Source: Mastigocoleus sp. MO_188.B34 (lineage in GTDB: Bacteria; Cyanobacteriota; Cyanobacteriia; Cyanobacteriales; Nostocaceae). Taken from it: 64,000 bases of DNA. The stretch is from contig NZ_JASJDK010000012.1 in NCBI RefSeq assembly GCF_030065675.1, positions 1 through 64,000 of the forward strand, in the 5' to 3' direction. The notes under the pieces were generated by a model. It was not told the DNA's origin. It saw only the letters and a list, made by a program, of their open reading frames with translations, and made no database searches. Shown here one piece after another: positions 17,041-25,770 of the stretch. The stretch's first letter is position 1; each line of letters begins with the position of its first letter. The position numbers and the translations under genes were made by a program.

Positions 17041-17196
17041 ATTCCAAATTTCAAAACCACAGGTTATTAAATTCTCATTCCTAATCAAAGAATAAGACAT
17101 TTTAGTCCATTAGTTGTGCTTTAATTTTAATGTCTTAGACTGATAACCGTTAACTGTTAACTGTCAACTCTTAGCGATCGGGGATAGTAAAAAGTA

Positions 17197-17652
17197 ATGC
17201 AAGTATATTTCCGCGAAGTTAACCCCTTTGATATCTGGATTTGGATCAAGTTCAGTACCGTTCCATCTCGACGCGAAACTGAATTTGTTGAGGAACTGTT
17301 TAATTCTTGGTTTTATCTTGGTAAGTTGGGTGGTTTTAACGCTGAAAATCTCCAGGTACAAGATACGGGATTAGAAGTTAGCTATATGAACTACGACCAG
17401 GACGGTTATGATAAAAGCCTACTGGCGCTGATGCACAACATGGGAGAATTTGAATATCAAGGAGTTTGGGGACGTTGCTGGTTTGATTTGGGAACTTCCG
17501 ATGCGATGGCCATTGATGTTTTAGTTAATGCTCTTACCCAACTCGGAAATGAATACGTAACCATTGAAGAAGTATACATTGGCGGTGAAAATTCAGATTG
17601 GCCGCTTGAAGATAGCAATACTCGTCCTTCGTTTATCTACGATAATAATTAA
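17197..17652 (+). CDS. DUF3531 family protein
   Basis: A 151-residue acidic cytosolic protein of a family found in cyanobacteria and plastid-bearing eukaryotes. Conserved features include the N-terminal MQVYFREVNPFDIWIW, the tryptophan/tyrosine-rich core (FEYQGVWGRCWFDLGTSDAM) and a C-terminal ENSDWPLED. No catalytic motif is recognisable and the function is unknown. It is 78 bp upstream of the Nudix gene on the same strand, so the two may be cotranscribed. Confidence 0.8.
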   Translation: MQVYFREVNPFDIWIWIKFSTVPSRRETEFVEELFNSWFYLGKLGGFNAENLQVQDTGLEVSYMNYDQDGYDKSLLALMHNMGEFEYQGVWGRCWFDLGTSDAMAIDVLVNALTQLGNEYVTIEEVYIGGENSDWPLEDSNTRPSFIYDNN

Positions 17653-17730
17653 TTTCTATAATCATTAATTGATTATTTACAATAATTACCGGCAATAATA
17701 GCTACCAAGTAATCATAATTAGCAACAATA

Positions 17731-18159
17731 ATGCACAAAAGCGGTGAAATTCGCGTTCTCGCCTTAGGATTAATTCGAGATGGCGATCGCATTTTTATTT
17801 CTGAAGGCTACGATCCCGTAAAAGAACAAACTTTTTACCGAGCGATGGGTGGTGGTGTAGAGTTTGGAGAAACTAGTTTAGAAGCCTTAGGAAGAGAGTT
17901 TCAAGAAGAAATTCAAGCGGAATTAAAAAATGTTCGCTATTTGGGTTGTTTAGAAAATATTTTTACTTTTAATGGTAAATCTGGTCACGAAATCGTTCAA
18001 CTTTATGGATGTGATTTTGTGGATGATGAGTTTTATCAAAAGGAAAAAATTCTATTTAATGAAGGGAAGCGACAAAAAACAGCTTTGTGGGTAGATATTA
18101 ATCGTTTCAAGTCGGGAGAATTAAAGTTAGTTCCAGAGCAGTTTTTTGATTATTTATAG
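17731..18159 (+). CDS. Nudix hydrolase
   Basis: A 142-residue single-domain Nudix protein. The Nudix box GGGVEFGETSLEALGREFQE plus EI (residues ~49-70) fits G-x5-E-x7-REUxEExGU with all catalytic glutamates; the final glycine is replaced by Gln (EEIQAEL). Such enzymes hydrolyse nucleoside-diphosphate-linked substrates or capped RNA using Mg2+. The substrate cannot be assigned. It follows the DUF3531 gene. Confidence 0.87.
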   Translation: MHKSGEIRVLALGLIRDGDRIFISEGYDPVKEQTFYRAMGGGVEFGETSLEALGREFQEEIQAELKNVRYLGCLENIFTFNGKSGHEIVQLYGCDFVDDEFYQKEKILFNEGKRQKTALWVDINRFKSGELKLVPEQFFDYL

Positions 18160-18587
18160 GTTATTTGAATTGATAATGGGTAATTGGTAATTCTTGATTG
18201 GTAATGGGAGCATTTCATAAGTTTTTATAAATCAAAATTAAATTTTGTCGGGTGTGTTAAACCTGTTAGAATATCTCAGTTTCTATGACAAATTAAATGG
18301 GTCTAACGCACCATCATAAATCGGTTGTGTGTAGAGCAAATTTTGAGTTATTCAACAATCAAATTCTTATTTTGTTTAACAACCACTTGTATATTAATCC
18401 AATATGATTGCGCGTTACGGTGCAGTGTCAAAGCAATCTAAAAAAAAGATATTTTCTTGGGCGTGTAATACACCCTACTTTATCTTAAGTACCATCTTTC
18501 TAGGGAAAGTAATTTTTGAACAATTCTAGAAAATACTGGCGATATTAATTAACATTTAATCAAAATTTACCAATTACTTATTTGATA
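18160..18587. other. Spacer with long-loop inverted repeat
   Basis: Contains a few GGTAATTG-like heptamer relics (18177-18205) and a third TAACGCACC-type inverted repeat with a long loop (GGTGTGTTA 18251-18259; TAACGCACC 18304-18312). No ORF or RNA gene is supported. The rsmG promoter should lie at its right end. Confidence 0.5.
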
Positions 18588-19364
18588 GTGGATAAATCAA
18601 CACTACCTTCTCTACCTCAAATGGTAGAAATATGGCAAAAAACTCTAAACTGGGAACCAAGCATACAGCAACAAGATAACTTTCAGCAGCTCTACGAATT
18701 GATATTACAGGGAAATTGCCAACTAAACCTAACTCGCATCACCGATCCCAAAGAATTTTGGGAAAAACACCTGTGGGATTCATTACGAGGTATTTCATCA
18801 TTATTACTATCAGAAAAGTCAAAAACGAGTAAATATTCTCAACATTTACTCTCATCTTCACCACATTTAATTGACATTGGAACCGGTGCAGGATTCCCAG
18901 GTATTCCGATCGGAATAGTTGCAGAAAATTTTAATGTAAAACTACTTGATTCAACCCGAAAAAAAATCAATTTTATTGATACACTTTTAACTAATATTCA
19001 ATTAAGCAATATCCAAACTATAGTGGGAAGGGCTGAAGCAATTGGTCAAAACCCACACCACAGAGAAAACTATGATATTGCTACTGTTCGTGCTGTAAGT
19101 AACGCTTCAGTATGTGCAGAATATACATTGCCATTACTCAAACAGGGTGGTCTAGCGGTTATTTATCGGGGTAGTTGGACCGAAAAAGAAACAAATACTT
19201 TGGAAAGTGCAACTCAAAAGTTGGGTGGAGCGATCGAATCAATCGAGCAATTTACCACTCCCCTAACTCAGAGTGTTCGTCACTGTTTGTATCTACGTAA
19301 AATAACTAGCACGCCGGCAAAATTTCCTCGTGCTGTAGGGATACCAACTCAAAAACCACTGTAG
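18588..19364 (+). CDS. rsmG: 16S rRNA (guanine527-N7)-methyltransferase RsmG
   Basis: This enzyme methylates N7 of G527 in the 530 loop of 16S rRNA using S-adenosylmethionine; in many bacteria its loss gives low-level streptomycin resistance. The 258-residue product has the family core: LNLTRITDPKEFWEKHLWDSL, the SAM site LIDIGTGAGFPGIPIG, and the downstream LLDSTRKKINFI and TVRAVSN. The C-terminal ~25 residues (STPAKFPRAVGIPTQKPL) include the conserved FPRAVGIP motif. GTG 18588 is taken as the start, although TTG 18582 and ATG 18621 are also in frame. It appears monocistronic. Confidence 0.93.
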   Translation: MDKSTLPSLPQMVEIWQKTLNWEPSIQQQDNFQQLYELILQGNCQLNLTRITDPKEFWEKHLWDSLRGISSLLLSEKSKTSKYSQHLLSSSPHLIDIGTGAGFPGIPIGIVAENFNVKLLDSTRKKINFIDTLLTNIQLSNIQTIVGRAEAIGQNPHHRENYDIATVRAVSNASVCAEYTLPLLKQGGLAVIYRGSWTEKETNTLESATQKLGGAIESIEQFTTPLTQSVRHCLYLRKITSTPAKFPRAVGIPTQKPL

Positions 19365-19904
19365 TTTCCTCAGGAATATACCCCCAAAAATACATTTCCC
19401 AAAAAGTAAATGTTGAAAACAAGCCAAGAAAAAACAGACCATCCAATTCCCTCTTTGGGAGGTTAGCAGGGTGTTTGTGTTTACTTGGGGAGTTAAGAGA
19501 TTTGAATTTACTTTGGGGGGTTAAGAAAGGATTGGAATTTAGTTGAGGAAAATTTACTTCAGGAAAAAACCTCTTGAAGTACTCATTAATTCAACTAATG
19601 TTTTCTTTACTACCTAATATTTGTGTAGTTTTCATATTATTGTGAATTCTTACAACAAAGAATAGTTAAAATTACCCAATACAACCAACAAAAATACAAA
19701 CGTACTTTTGCAAAGTAGTTTTTCATCATAGAGTAAGACAAAGACCACAAGCATTTTGGTCAAAAACAACATAAACTATAATCGCCAAGACTTAACTTTA
19801 TATAGAGTTTTCGGCGAATACTAACAAAGAAGCCAATCCTTTAGTCGTCAAGACTACGGTTTCAAAATGGGTAACAGCAAGCGCCCCTAACAGTCCGATC
19901 ACCT
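19365..19904. other. Spacer without recognisable features
   Basis: 540 bp between rsmG and the DUF3038 gene, AT-rich, with some G-run-rich stretches (19440-19530: GGGAGG, GGGGAG, GGGGGG about 30-40 bp apart). I see no convincing terminator, RNA gene or ORF. Confidence 0.4.
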
Positions 19905-20510
19905 ATGCTAAAAGTTATGCAATCTGCTGCCAATTCATCCACTCCAATTTCCCTGTGGGATGATTTAACTAAGATTGATGCCCCTCCCATAGTTCAATGG
20001 GATAACATGAAAACCCAGCTGGACTTGGTGTTGTTAGCCCTAGAAACACTAGCTGGCATCGGTTCTGAAGAAATGCTGGCAGCAGCAAATGTACTCAATT
20101 TAGAGTCCAAACTGCCAGATCGTGTAGCACTATGGCGACTGCGCCAATCTAATCCCCTGCGAAAAGGTCAAGGAGGACGAAAGAAACTCGATATTGAAGA
20201 AGCGCGATCGCTAGTAATGATTATCTGTCATCTTGCCAAACAGAATCAGGAATTAATCAGACGTGCGATCGATTTGTTAGAACAAATGGCTCAAGCCAAC
20301 CGCGAACCTCACCAAGCAGCATTGCTAGGTGATTATATCGATGCTTTCTGTAATACTTATCAAGAACGGATGACGGAAGATGAAAAAGTTTCCACCGAGG
20401 TAATTAGCCACTTAGCATTAAAACTACTTATAGATTTACTGTTTTACAGTGGTCCCGGCGGACATCGTCGTCTTTGGCTCTCACTTATAGACCGTTCAAC
20501 AAAATTTTAA
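19905..20510 (+). CDS. DUF3038 family protein
   Basis: A 201-residue, mainly helical cytosolic protein of a cyanobacteria-specific family (conserved: WDNMKTQLDLVLLALE, VALWRLRQSNPLRKGQGGR, and the C-terminal FYSGPGGHRRLW). No enzymatic motif is evident. It sits 25 bp upstream of the DUF4335 gene, and the two families are habitually adjacent, which implies a common but unknown function, possibly a complex. An alternative ATG lies at 19917. Confidence 0.82.
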   Translation: MLKVMQSAANSSTPISLWDDLTKIDAPPIVQWDNMKTQLDLVLLALETLAGIGSEEMLAAANVLNLESKLPDRVALWRLRQSNPLRKGQGGRKKLDIEEARSLVMIICHLAKQNQELIRRAIDLLEQMAQANREPHQAALLGDYIDAFCNTYQERMTEDEKVSTEVISHLALKLLIDLLFYSGPGGHRRLWLSLIDRSTKF

Positions 20511-20535
20511 CAATGTCTTTTTCGTTGTTCTTGCC

Positions 20536-22281
20536 ATGCCTTTATCAAATCCTGTAATTCGTCGGTACACTCCGCCTACCTGTACCTTAGAAATTTGGGC
20601 ACAGAAGTCCCCAATATCGCGCTGGGCAAAACAATCTGTACTAAAACAACTAACTTTCGAACTACAGCTTGATGACCCGCGACTATCAGAAGAAGATAAG
20701 GTGACGATTCGAGGCGATCGCGAACAACTCGAAGCTTTGTGTACAAAAGTATCTGAATACGTGCAGGAATTACTGCAAAAAGATACAGAAAATTTTTGGC
20801 TGAGTTTCCAGGCTTCGCAAGTAAATAATCAAGTAGAACCGCCACCAGATAATTCGAGCAACGCTTCGGCGTTTGCTCCCACTTCTAATTCCAATCCCAG
20901 CGCTAATAATTCAAACATTGATAATTCTAATACCAATAATTCAAATTCTGGTTTCTCCCAATCATCGACAGGGAATATCCACTTACAACCACATACCCAT
21001 TTAAAACACAAACTTTTTCTTGGTTCGCTGGCGAATAGATCAACTGGTGAATTTGTTCAATTAACATCATTACAACTATTTGATTTAGCAAGCGCTTTAG
21101 AAAATTACTCTGCGGAATTTATTGCACTCCCAATGAGCACCAGCAGCACAACCCAAAAGGGAAACACTTGGTCAACTTGGGGTCCAGTTGCAGCCGTTGT
21201 AGCAGTAGCAGCAGGCTTAACACCTGTCACATGGCAATATGCAAATAGTCTCAGACAGCAACAAGTAGCTACCACATCTTCTTCTCAAGAAGATACTGTT
21301 GCTTTGAACTCATCACCTTTAGAAAAAAAATCTTCATCTGAACTTGCGCCATCAAACTCCTTACCTTCAATTCAGCCACCCTTAAATTCTGACTTACCTT
21401 TATCTGTCAGTCCACTTCCTGCACCATCATCTGTATCACCACAAAGTGGTACTGCAGGTGAACTACAACAAATTAAACCTAGCCTGAATAGTCCTTCAGG
21501 AATATCTGCAAATCGTGGCGCAAGTAGTACCTTGACAAAATCTGCAACTCCCAAAAGTGATACTTTAATGGTACCTGGGACACAATCAGATCCAGTTGTA
21601 AATTCTTCAATTAAGTTTCCAACCTCGACCCAAACAAACTCCCAAATTCGGATTGGGTCTAATCCTGTTCAAAGCAAAATTCCTCCAATTCCTCCTCCTT
21701 CTAAGAACACCATTACTCCCAAATCAATTACAACTCCAATTACCAGTAGCTTAACTGGTACAAATTTATCTCCTAATACAAATAACGAAACTTCCAAACC
21801 ATCAAGTCTTCCCCAACCCAAAGTTTCTTTGGGTTCTCAAGCTCGAATAGGAGCAACCAATACAAGTACTTCACTGAATACTTCGACAAACAATTCGGCG
21901 ACAAATACTTCAGCAAGCACTTCTGATTTAATCACTAGCCTCAAAAGCAGACCTGGAAGCAATCCTAAAATTGCTACTGGTAACAGCAGTGTACTAAGTT
22001 CCGAACGGCAAATATCAGAAGTTAAAAAATACTTAAAACGCCGTTGGCAACCACCAAGTGGACTGAAACAAAGTTTAGAATACAGCTTAACTGTTGGAGT
22101 TGACGGCACAATCGAACGAATTCTTCCCTTAGGAAAAGCTGAAAGGGAAAATTTTGGTAAAACAGGAATACCTGCAATCGGCGATCGCTTTATTTCCCCA
22201 AGTAATACTGGACAAGATACGAGGATTAGAGCAGTTTTTAAGCCTAATGGTGACGTACAAGCGTTTCCAGAAACTGATTAG
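20536..22281 (+). CDS. DUF4335 membrane protein with long Ser/Pro/Asn-rich linker
   Basis: 581 residues. The N-terminal DUF4335 domain (about 1-205) contains RRYTPPTCTLEIWAQKSP, and an inserted Asn/Ser-rich loop at ~105-145 divides it. One TM helix follows (about 215-235, WGPVAAVVAVAAGLTPVTWQ). Then comes a ~260-residue low-complexity Ser/Thr/Pro/Asn linker, and finally a C-terminal domain (about 490-581, LKRRWQPPSGLKQSLEYSLTV) resembling the TonB C-terminal fold. The layout (cytoplasmic domain, membrane span, long flexible spacer, distal TonB-like domain) suggests a protein spanning the periplasm or lumen. It is followed by a strong terminator at 22361. Confidence 0.78.
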   Translation: MPLSNPVIRRYTPPTCTLEIWAQKSPISRWAKQSVLKQLTFELQLDDPRLSEEDKVTIRGDREQLEALCTKVSEYVQELLQKDTENFWLSFQASQVNNQVEPPPDNSSNASAFAPTSNSNPSANNSNIDNSNTNNSNSGFSQSSTGNIHLQPHTHLKHKLFLGSLANRSTGEFVQLTSLQLFDLASALENYSAEFIALPMSTSSTTQKGNTWSTWGPVAAVVAVAAGLTPVTWQYANSLRQQQVATTSSSQEDTVALNSSPLEKKSSSELAPSNSLPSIQPPLNSDLPLSVSPLPAPSSVSPQSGTAGELQQIKPSLNSPSGISANRGASSTLTKSATPKSDTLMVPGTQSDPVVNSSIKFPTSTQTNSQIRIGSNPVQSKIPPIPPPSKNTITPKSITTPITSSLTGTNLSPNTNNETSKPSSLPQPKVSLGSQARIGATNTSTSLNTSTNNSATNTSASTSDLITSLKSRPGSNPKIATGNSSVLSSERQISEVKKYLKRRWQPPSGLKQSLEYSLTVGVDGTIERILPLGKAERENFGKTGIPAIGDRFISPSNTGQDTRIRAVFKPNGDVQAFPETD

Positions 22282-22360
22282 TTGGTTAATGTGGGTAACG
22301 GGTAAGCAGCCAATAGGTAACACTCAAGCAAAAGGTGTAATAAAAGCCCATAAAAAGCGA

Positions 22361-22388
22361 AAAGGACTACCAAGCGTAGTCCTTTTTT
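22361..22388 (+). terminator. Intrinsic terminator of the DUF3038-DUF4335 unit
   Basis: AAAGGACTAC and GTAGTCCTTT form a perfect 10-bp stem with a CAAGC loop, followed by TTT. It is 80 bp after the DUF4335 stop codon. Because the stem is flanked by A's on the other side, it may also work for the minus-strand ferredoxin operon ending at 22543. Confidence 0.85.
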
Positions 22389-22542
22389 CGTATATAAAAA
22401 AATTTCTTTCTATGTGCGGTTCCCAGTGTGAAATTTTTTTATTGGATCCTCATGGCTCATTAATTATGAGCACAAAGAATATTATGAATATACAAGCAAT
22501 AGATGAGTAATGATAAAAGGTATTTCCTCAATCAAAAGAAGT

Positions 22543-23007
22543 TCAACTGCTTGATTTCTTTTTCTTTCTCACCTTTTGCTTTTTACGCCGTACCTCTGCA
22601 GATAGAACCGAGCGATCTATAGGAAAACCTGCCAAAGGAACTACCTGATATGAACGTTCTGTTTCGAGTCGTTTGACCTCGGTGTAATCAAACCAATGAA
22701 TGCAATCAACCGGACAAGTGTCAATCGCTTCCTGAATAACTTCTTCAGAATCTCCATCTTGGCGGATTACCCGCGATCGCCCGTAATCGGGTTCGATATA
22801 AAATGTATTCCGTGCGACATGGGCGCAATGTTTACAACCGATGCAGGTTATTTCATCAACGTAAACACCTTTTTGACGAAAAGTACCACCCAGCTCGGGT
22901 TCTAATCCAGAACGCTCTGCTTCGGAACGGAAATAACCACCTAATTCTGGTTCAAAACCAGAACGCTCTCTATCCGATTCTGGCTCTGGTGGCAAAAAAT
23001 CAGACAT
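22543..23007 (-). CDS. 4Fe-4S ferredoxin with duplicated N-terminal peptide
   Basis: A 154-residue protein with a central single-cluster ferredoxin domain. Cysteines 55, 58 and 61 (CIGCKHC) and Cys98 in CPVDC bind a [4Fe-4S] cluster; Cys102 is extra. The N-terminus carries a tandem duplication, ERSGFEPELGGYFR (14-27) and ERSGLEPELGGTFR (31-44), and the C-terminus is a Lys/Arg tail. Its ATG overlaps the ycf35 stop by one base (TAATG), indicating translational coupling. The DUF2997-Ycf35-ferredoxin order is conserved in cyanobacteria, and the ferredoxin probably works with those two proteins; their process is unknown to me. Confidence 0.85.
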   Translation of the reverse strand: MSDFLPPEPESDRERSGFEPELGGYFRSEAERSGLEPELGGTFRQKGVYVDEITCIGCKHCAHVARNTFYIEPDYGRSRVIRQDGDSEEVIQEAIDTCPVDCIHWFDYTEVKRLETERSYQVVPLAGFPIDRSVLSAEVRRKKQKVRKKKKSSS

Positions 23008-23393
23008 TACGCACTCCAGCGTTGTACTACAAGGCGAATAGAACCATCTTGAGCTTGTTTTTGTTCGGCAACTTGAAAGCCAGCCTTAGCTGTTTCTTTA
23101 ACTACTGTGTGATAAGCATAACGCTGTGTTACCTGACGCAAAAATCCTTCTACAGACAAATTCTGTTGCCAATACTGTAGATCGGCAACTAGTTCGTATT
23201 CCTTACCATTCCATGTAAAGCCGACATCATAACCATTATCTTGATCAATGGTAACTTCTGCAGCATGAGTCTGACCGCGGTAGCCGCGAACATCTCTGGG
23301 ACCTTGCTTCCAATCTATGCCCAAATCATTTAGTGCATCTTTTAAGGACTCAAGATTACGGATTTCAGTCTTGATTTGGCTAAAGTGTGACAT
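23007..23393 (-). CDS. ycf35: Ycf35 / DUF1257 family protein
   Basis: A 128-residue cytosolic protein of the DUF1257 family, known in red-algal plastid genomes as Ycf35. It begins MSHFSQIKTEIRNLESL and contains the characteristic GYRGQTHAAEVTI and DVGFTWNGKEYELVADLQYW segments. It lies between the DUF2997 gene (40 bp upstream) and the ferredoxin gene (1-nt overlap), so a three-gene operon is very likely. The function is unknown, and no metal or nucleotide motif is visible. Confidence 0.88.
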   Translation of the reverse strand: MSHFSQIKTEIRNLESLKDALNDLGIDWKQGPRDVRGYRGQTHAAEVTIDQDNGYDVGFTWNGKEYELVADLQYWQQNLSVEGFLRQVTQRYAYHTVVKETAKAGFQVAEQKQAQDGSIRLVVQRWSA

Positions 23394-23433
23394 AGTGATT
23401 GTGAATCAATAAACTCTCTTGATGTTGAAAAAT

Positions 23434-23646
23434 TTACCAATCGCTAAAAGTGGATTGGGTATTCGCTACTTCGCCTGACTGTTCTACTTTGCTGGCAAAG
23501 AACTCTGAGGTTGGTTGATGTGTTACTACTACTCCAAGTTGTTCTTCTATCGCAGCAGTAACCTCAGCGCAAGAAGCACCAATAATTCCGGTGACTTTTT
23601 CTTGCACCCGACCATCTGGATAAATTATGAACTCCAATGTCTCCAT
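23434..23646 (-). CDS. DUF2997 family small protein
   Basis: A 70-residue protein starting METLEFIIYPDGRVQEKVTG; ATG 23646 is chosen over an in-frame TTG six codons upstream. It carries the DUF2997 core with a conserved cysteine (GASCAEVTAAIEEQLG). It is the first gene of the DUF2997-ycf35-ferredoxin operon. The function is unknown. Confidence 0.83.
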   Translation of the reverse strand: METLEFIIYPDGRVQEKVTGIIGASCAEVTAAIEEQLGVVVTHQPTSEFFASKVEQSGEVANTQSTFSDW

Positions 23647-24353
23647 GCTTTTAGTCGATTGCAACAGTAGAACTCAACAATAACGGACACATACTACAAA
23701 AGAAATACGGGTGTATCTGCGAATCACATATTTAACTTTGTAATAGAAGTTTTATATGTTCACTAATGTTTCATATTTCTATATATACATTTCATAATAT
23801 TTACAAAAGTTATTTTTAAAATGAGCCTACACCTCTATACCTTGTAAGTTTCCCTTAACCATTATCATAAGTCAAGCTCCAATATCCTGTGGAGAGCTTT
23901 GGAATAAGGAGCCTGAAACCTTTACTGTGAAAATTATTAGGGGTTATTGGCTTTTTATGACCACTGTCATAGACTATTGATAATATTTATTATTTATATT
24001 GTTTTCTGCTGTGTTGTTTGCTAATTGCTATGAATACCAGCATGCAGATATATTTGTACGAATATGATTGATTTGATGTGAATATTACCGATTTTTGTCT
24101 TTAGATATTTATAAAAAATCTAAATTTTGAATCTAAATTTGAATCTGAATTTGAGCTTTGATTTCCAATATTCAAAGTATTCGCGGCTGTACTGCAGCAA
24201 TAATTAGTGAATTATATATTCCATTAATCTTAAGCTTTGATTAGAAGTCAACTCCTAAATCTTGATTTTCATGAATGATTTAGAATTGCCATAACTCTCA
24301 ACTCATTATTTATCACTCATTACTCCTAGACTCTGCTAACTGTATCCAGCTTC
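23647..24353. other. Spacer, mostly featureless
   Basis: AT-rich DNA between the DUF2997 start and the pilC terminator. It contains TCATGAATGATTTAGAATTGCCATA near 24268-24293, which resembles a decayed half of the TATAGCAATCC-type repeat ends seen at 13132-13238. No ORF, tRNA or clear promoter could be assigned. Confidence 0.4.
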
Positions 24354-24382
24354 CCAAAAAATATAAGGGGCTTTTGCCCCTT
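24354..24382 (-). terminator. Intrinsic terminator of the pilBTC operon
   Basis: AAGGGGC-TTTT-GCCCCTT forms a perfect 7-bp stem. Read on the minus strand it is followed by ATATTTTTT. It lies 50 bp downstream of the pilC stop codon. Confidence 0.8.
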
Positions 24383-24432
24383 AAAAACTCCAGTTTATTT
24401 ACAAAACTTAAACTTTTTCTCAAATGGAATCC

Positions 24433-25656
24433 TTATCCCAAATCTTCAAAGACTTTAAACATAGGTAAATACATAGAGAGTAAAATTACACCAACCATCC
24501 CCCCAAGAACCACAATCATAATTGGTTCAAGAACGCTGGTTAAAGCTTTAACTGCTTGCTCAACCTCATCTTCATAGAAATCAGCAACTTTCATTAACAT
24601 CGCATCTAGTTCCCCAGTTTCTTCACCTATGCTGATCATTTGGATCGCCATGATGGGAAAAACAGGATATTTTTGTAGAGCTAGACTAATCATACCCCCC
24701 TGTTGTACTTCAGCCCGTGCGGCGTCTATGGCGTTAGCAACAACTTGATTTCCCGAAGTATCTCGGACTATTTCCAATGACGTTAGGATTGGTACGCCAG
24801 AACGTGTCAAAGAACCAAATGTACGACTAAAACGAGCTACCGAGGATTTTTGGATTAAGTCGCCAAACAAAGGCATTTTTAAAGAAAGACGGTCAATGGT
24901 TTCTTTACCAACGGGAGTTTTATAGTATTGCTTATAAGCAAAAGCAAAAGCTGCGACCGCACCAATCACAACCAATACCCACAAACTTCTTAATATTTCG
25001 CTTACCCACAACATGAAAGCAGTTAGAGGCGGTAGTTCTGTTCCCAAATCTTTAAAAATATTGGCAAAAATTGGAATCAGGAAAATAGTCATAGCCAAGA
25101 AAATACCAACCGCCAAAATTCCCACTACAACAGGGTAAGATAGGGCAGCTTTAATTTGGTTTTGTAAACGGGCTACATCTTCGAGTAACTTCGCTAAACG
25201 ATTTAGCACTTCATCTAAAACACCTCCAACTTCACCAGCTTGGATCATGCTGACATACAAACCATCAAAACATTCGGGATGCTTCCGCATCGCATCGGAG
25301 AGATTGACACCATTTTGCACATCGGAACTAATCTCTGTAAGTGCTGATTTTAGTTTGGGGTTAGTACACTGTTCTGCAAGAACTCCCAAACTCCTAACTA
25401 TTGCCACTCCTGCATTCACCAAAGCAGCTAATTGACGAGAAAAAACAGCCTTATCTTTTACTGAAACTGTTGCAAATTTAGTTTGAAGACCAGCTAAATC
25501 AAAGCTTTGAAAGCCTTGAGAATATTCTTTTAAATCTTGAACGACAAAACCTTGATCCCTGAGATTAGTACGAGCTTGCACTAAGGTATCAGCAACAACT
25601 TTCTCTTTTCTAGATTTGCCTTGTGCATCCCGGATGCGGGCAACAAATGTTGGCAT
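24433..25656 (-). CDS. pilC: Type IV pilus inner-membrane platform protein PilC
   Basis: A 407-residue polytopic protein with two type II secretion F domains (about 70-195 and 270-395), each with the glycine-containing motif (GEVGGVLDEVLNRLA; GEETGELDAMLMKVA). Three main TM segments lie near 170-195, 215-240 and 375-400. The N-terminal ~60 residues form a small soluble domain (MPTFVARIRDAQGKSRKEK). PilC anchors the PilB and PilT ATPases and couples them to pilin assembly, needed for motility and natural competence. A strong ribosome site (GAGGTGATAA) precedes the ATG. It is the last gene of pilB-pilT-pilC. Confidence 0.95.
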   Translation of the reverse strand: MPTFVARIRDAQGKSRKEKVVADTLVQARTNLRDQGFVVQDLKEYSQGFQSFDLAGLQTKFATVSVKDKAVFSRQLAALVNAGVAIVRSLGVLAEQCTNPKLKSALTEISSDVQNGVNLSDAMRKHPECFDGLYVSMIQAGEVGGVLDEVLNRLAKLLEDVARLQNQIKAALSYPVVVGILAVGIFLAMTIFLIPIFANIFKDLGTELPPLTAFMLWVSEILRSLWVLVVIGAVAAFAFAYKQYYKTPVGKETIDRLSLKMPLFGDLIQKSSVARFSRTFGSLTRSGVPILTSLEIVRDTSGNQVVANAIDAARAEVQQGGMISLALQKYPVFPIMAIQMISIGEETGELDAMLMKVADFYEDEVEQAVKALTSVLEPIMIVVLGGMVGVILLSMYLPMFKVFEDLG

Positions 25657-25770
25657 TTATCACCTCTATATAAATTAATTATTGGTGTAATGTTTAGTCT
25701 TTGGGTTTAATTTTTAGTTTTTGATTGCAGAGTTATAAAACTCAAGGTGACTAACCTGAAATGTCCTTAA

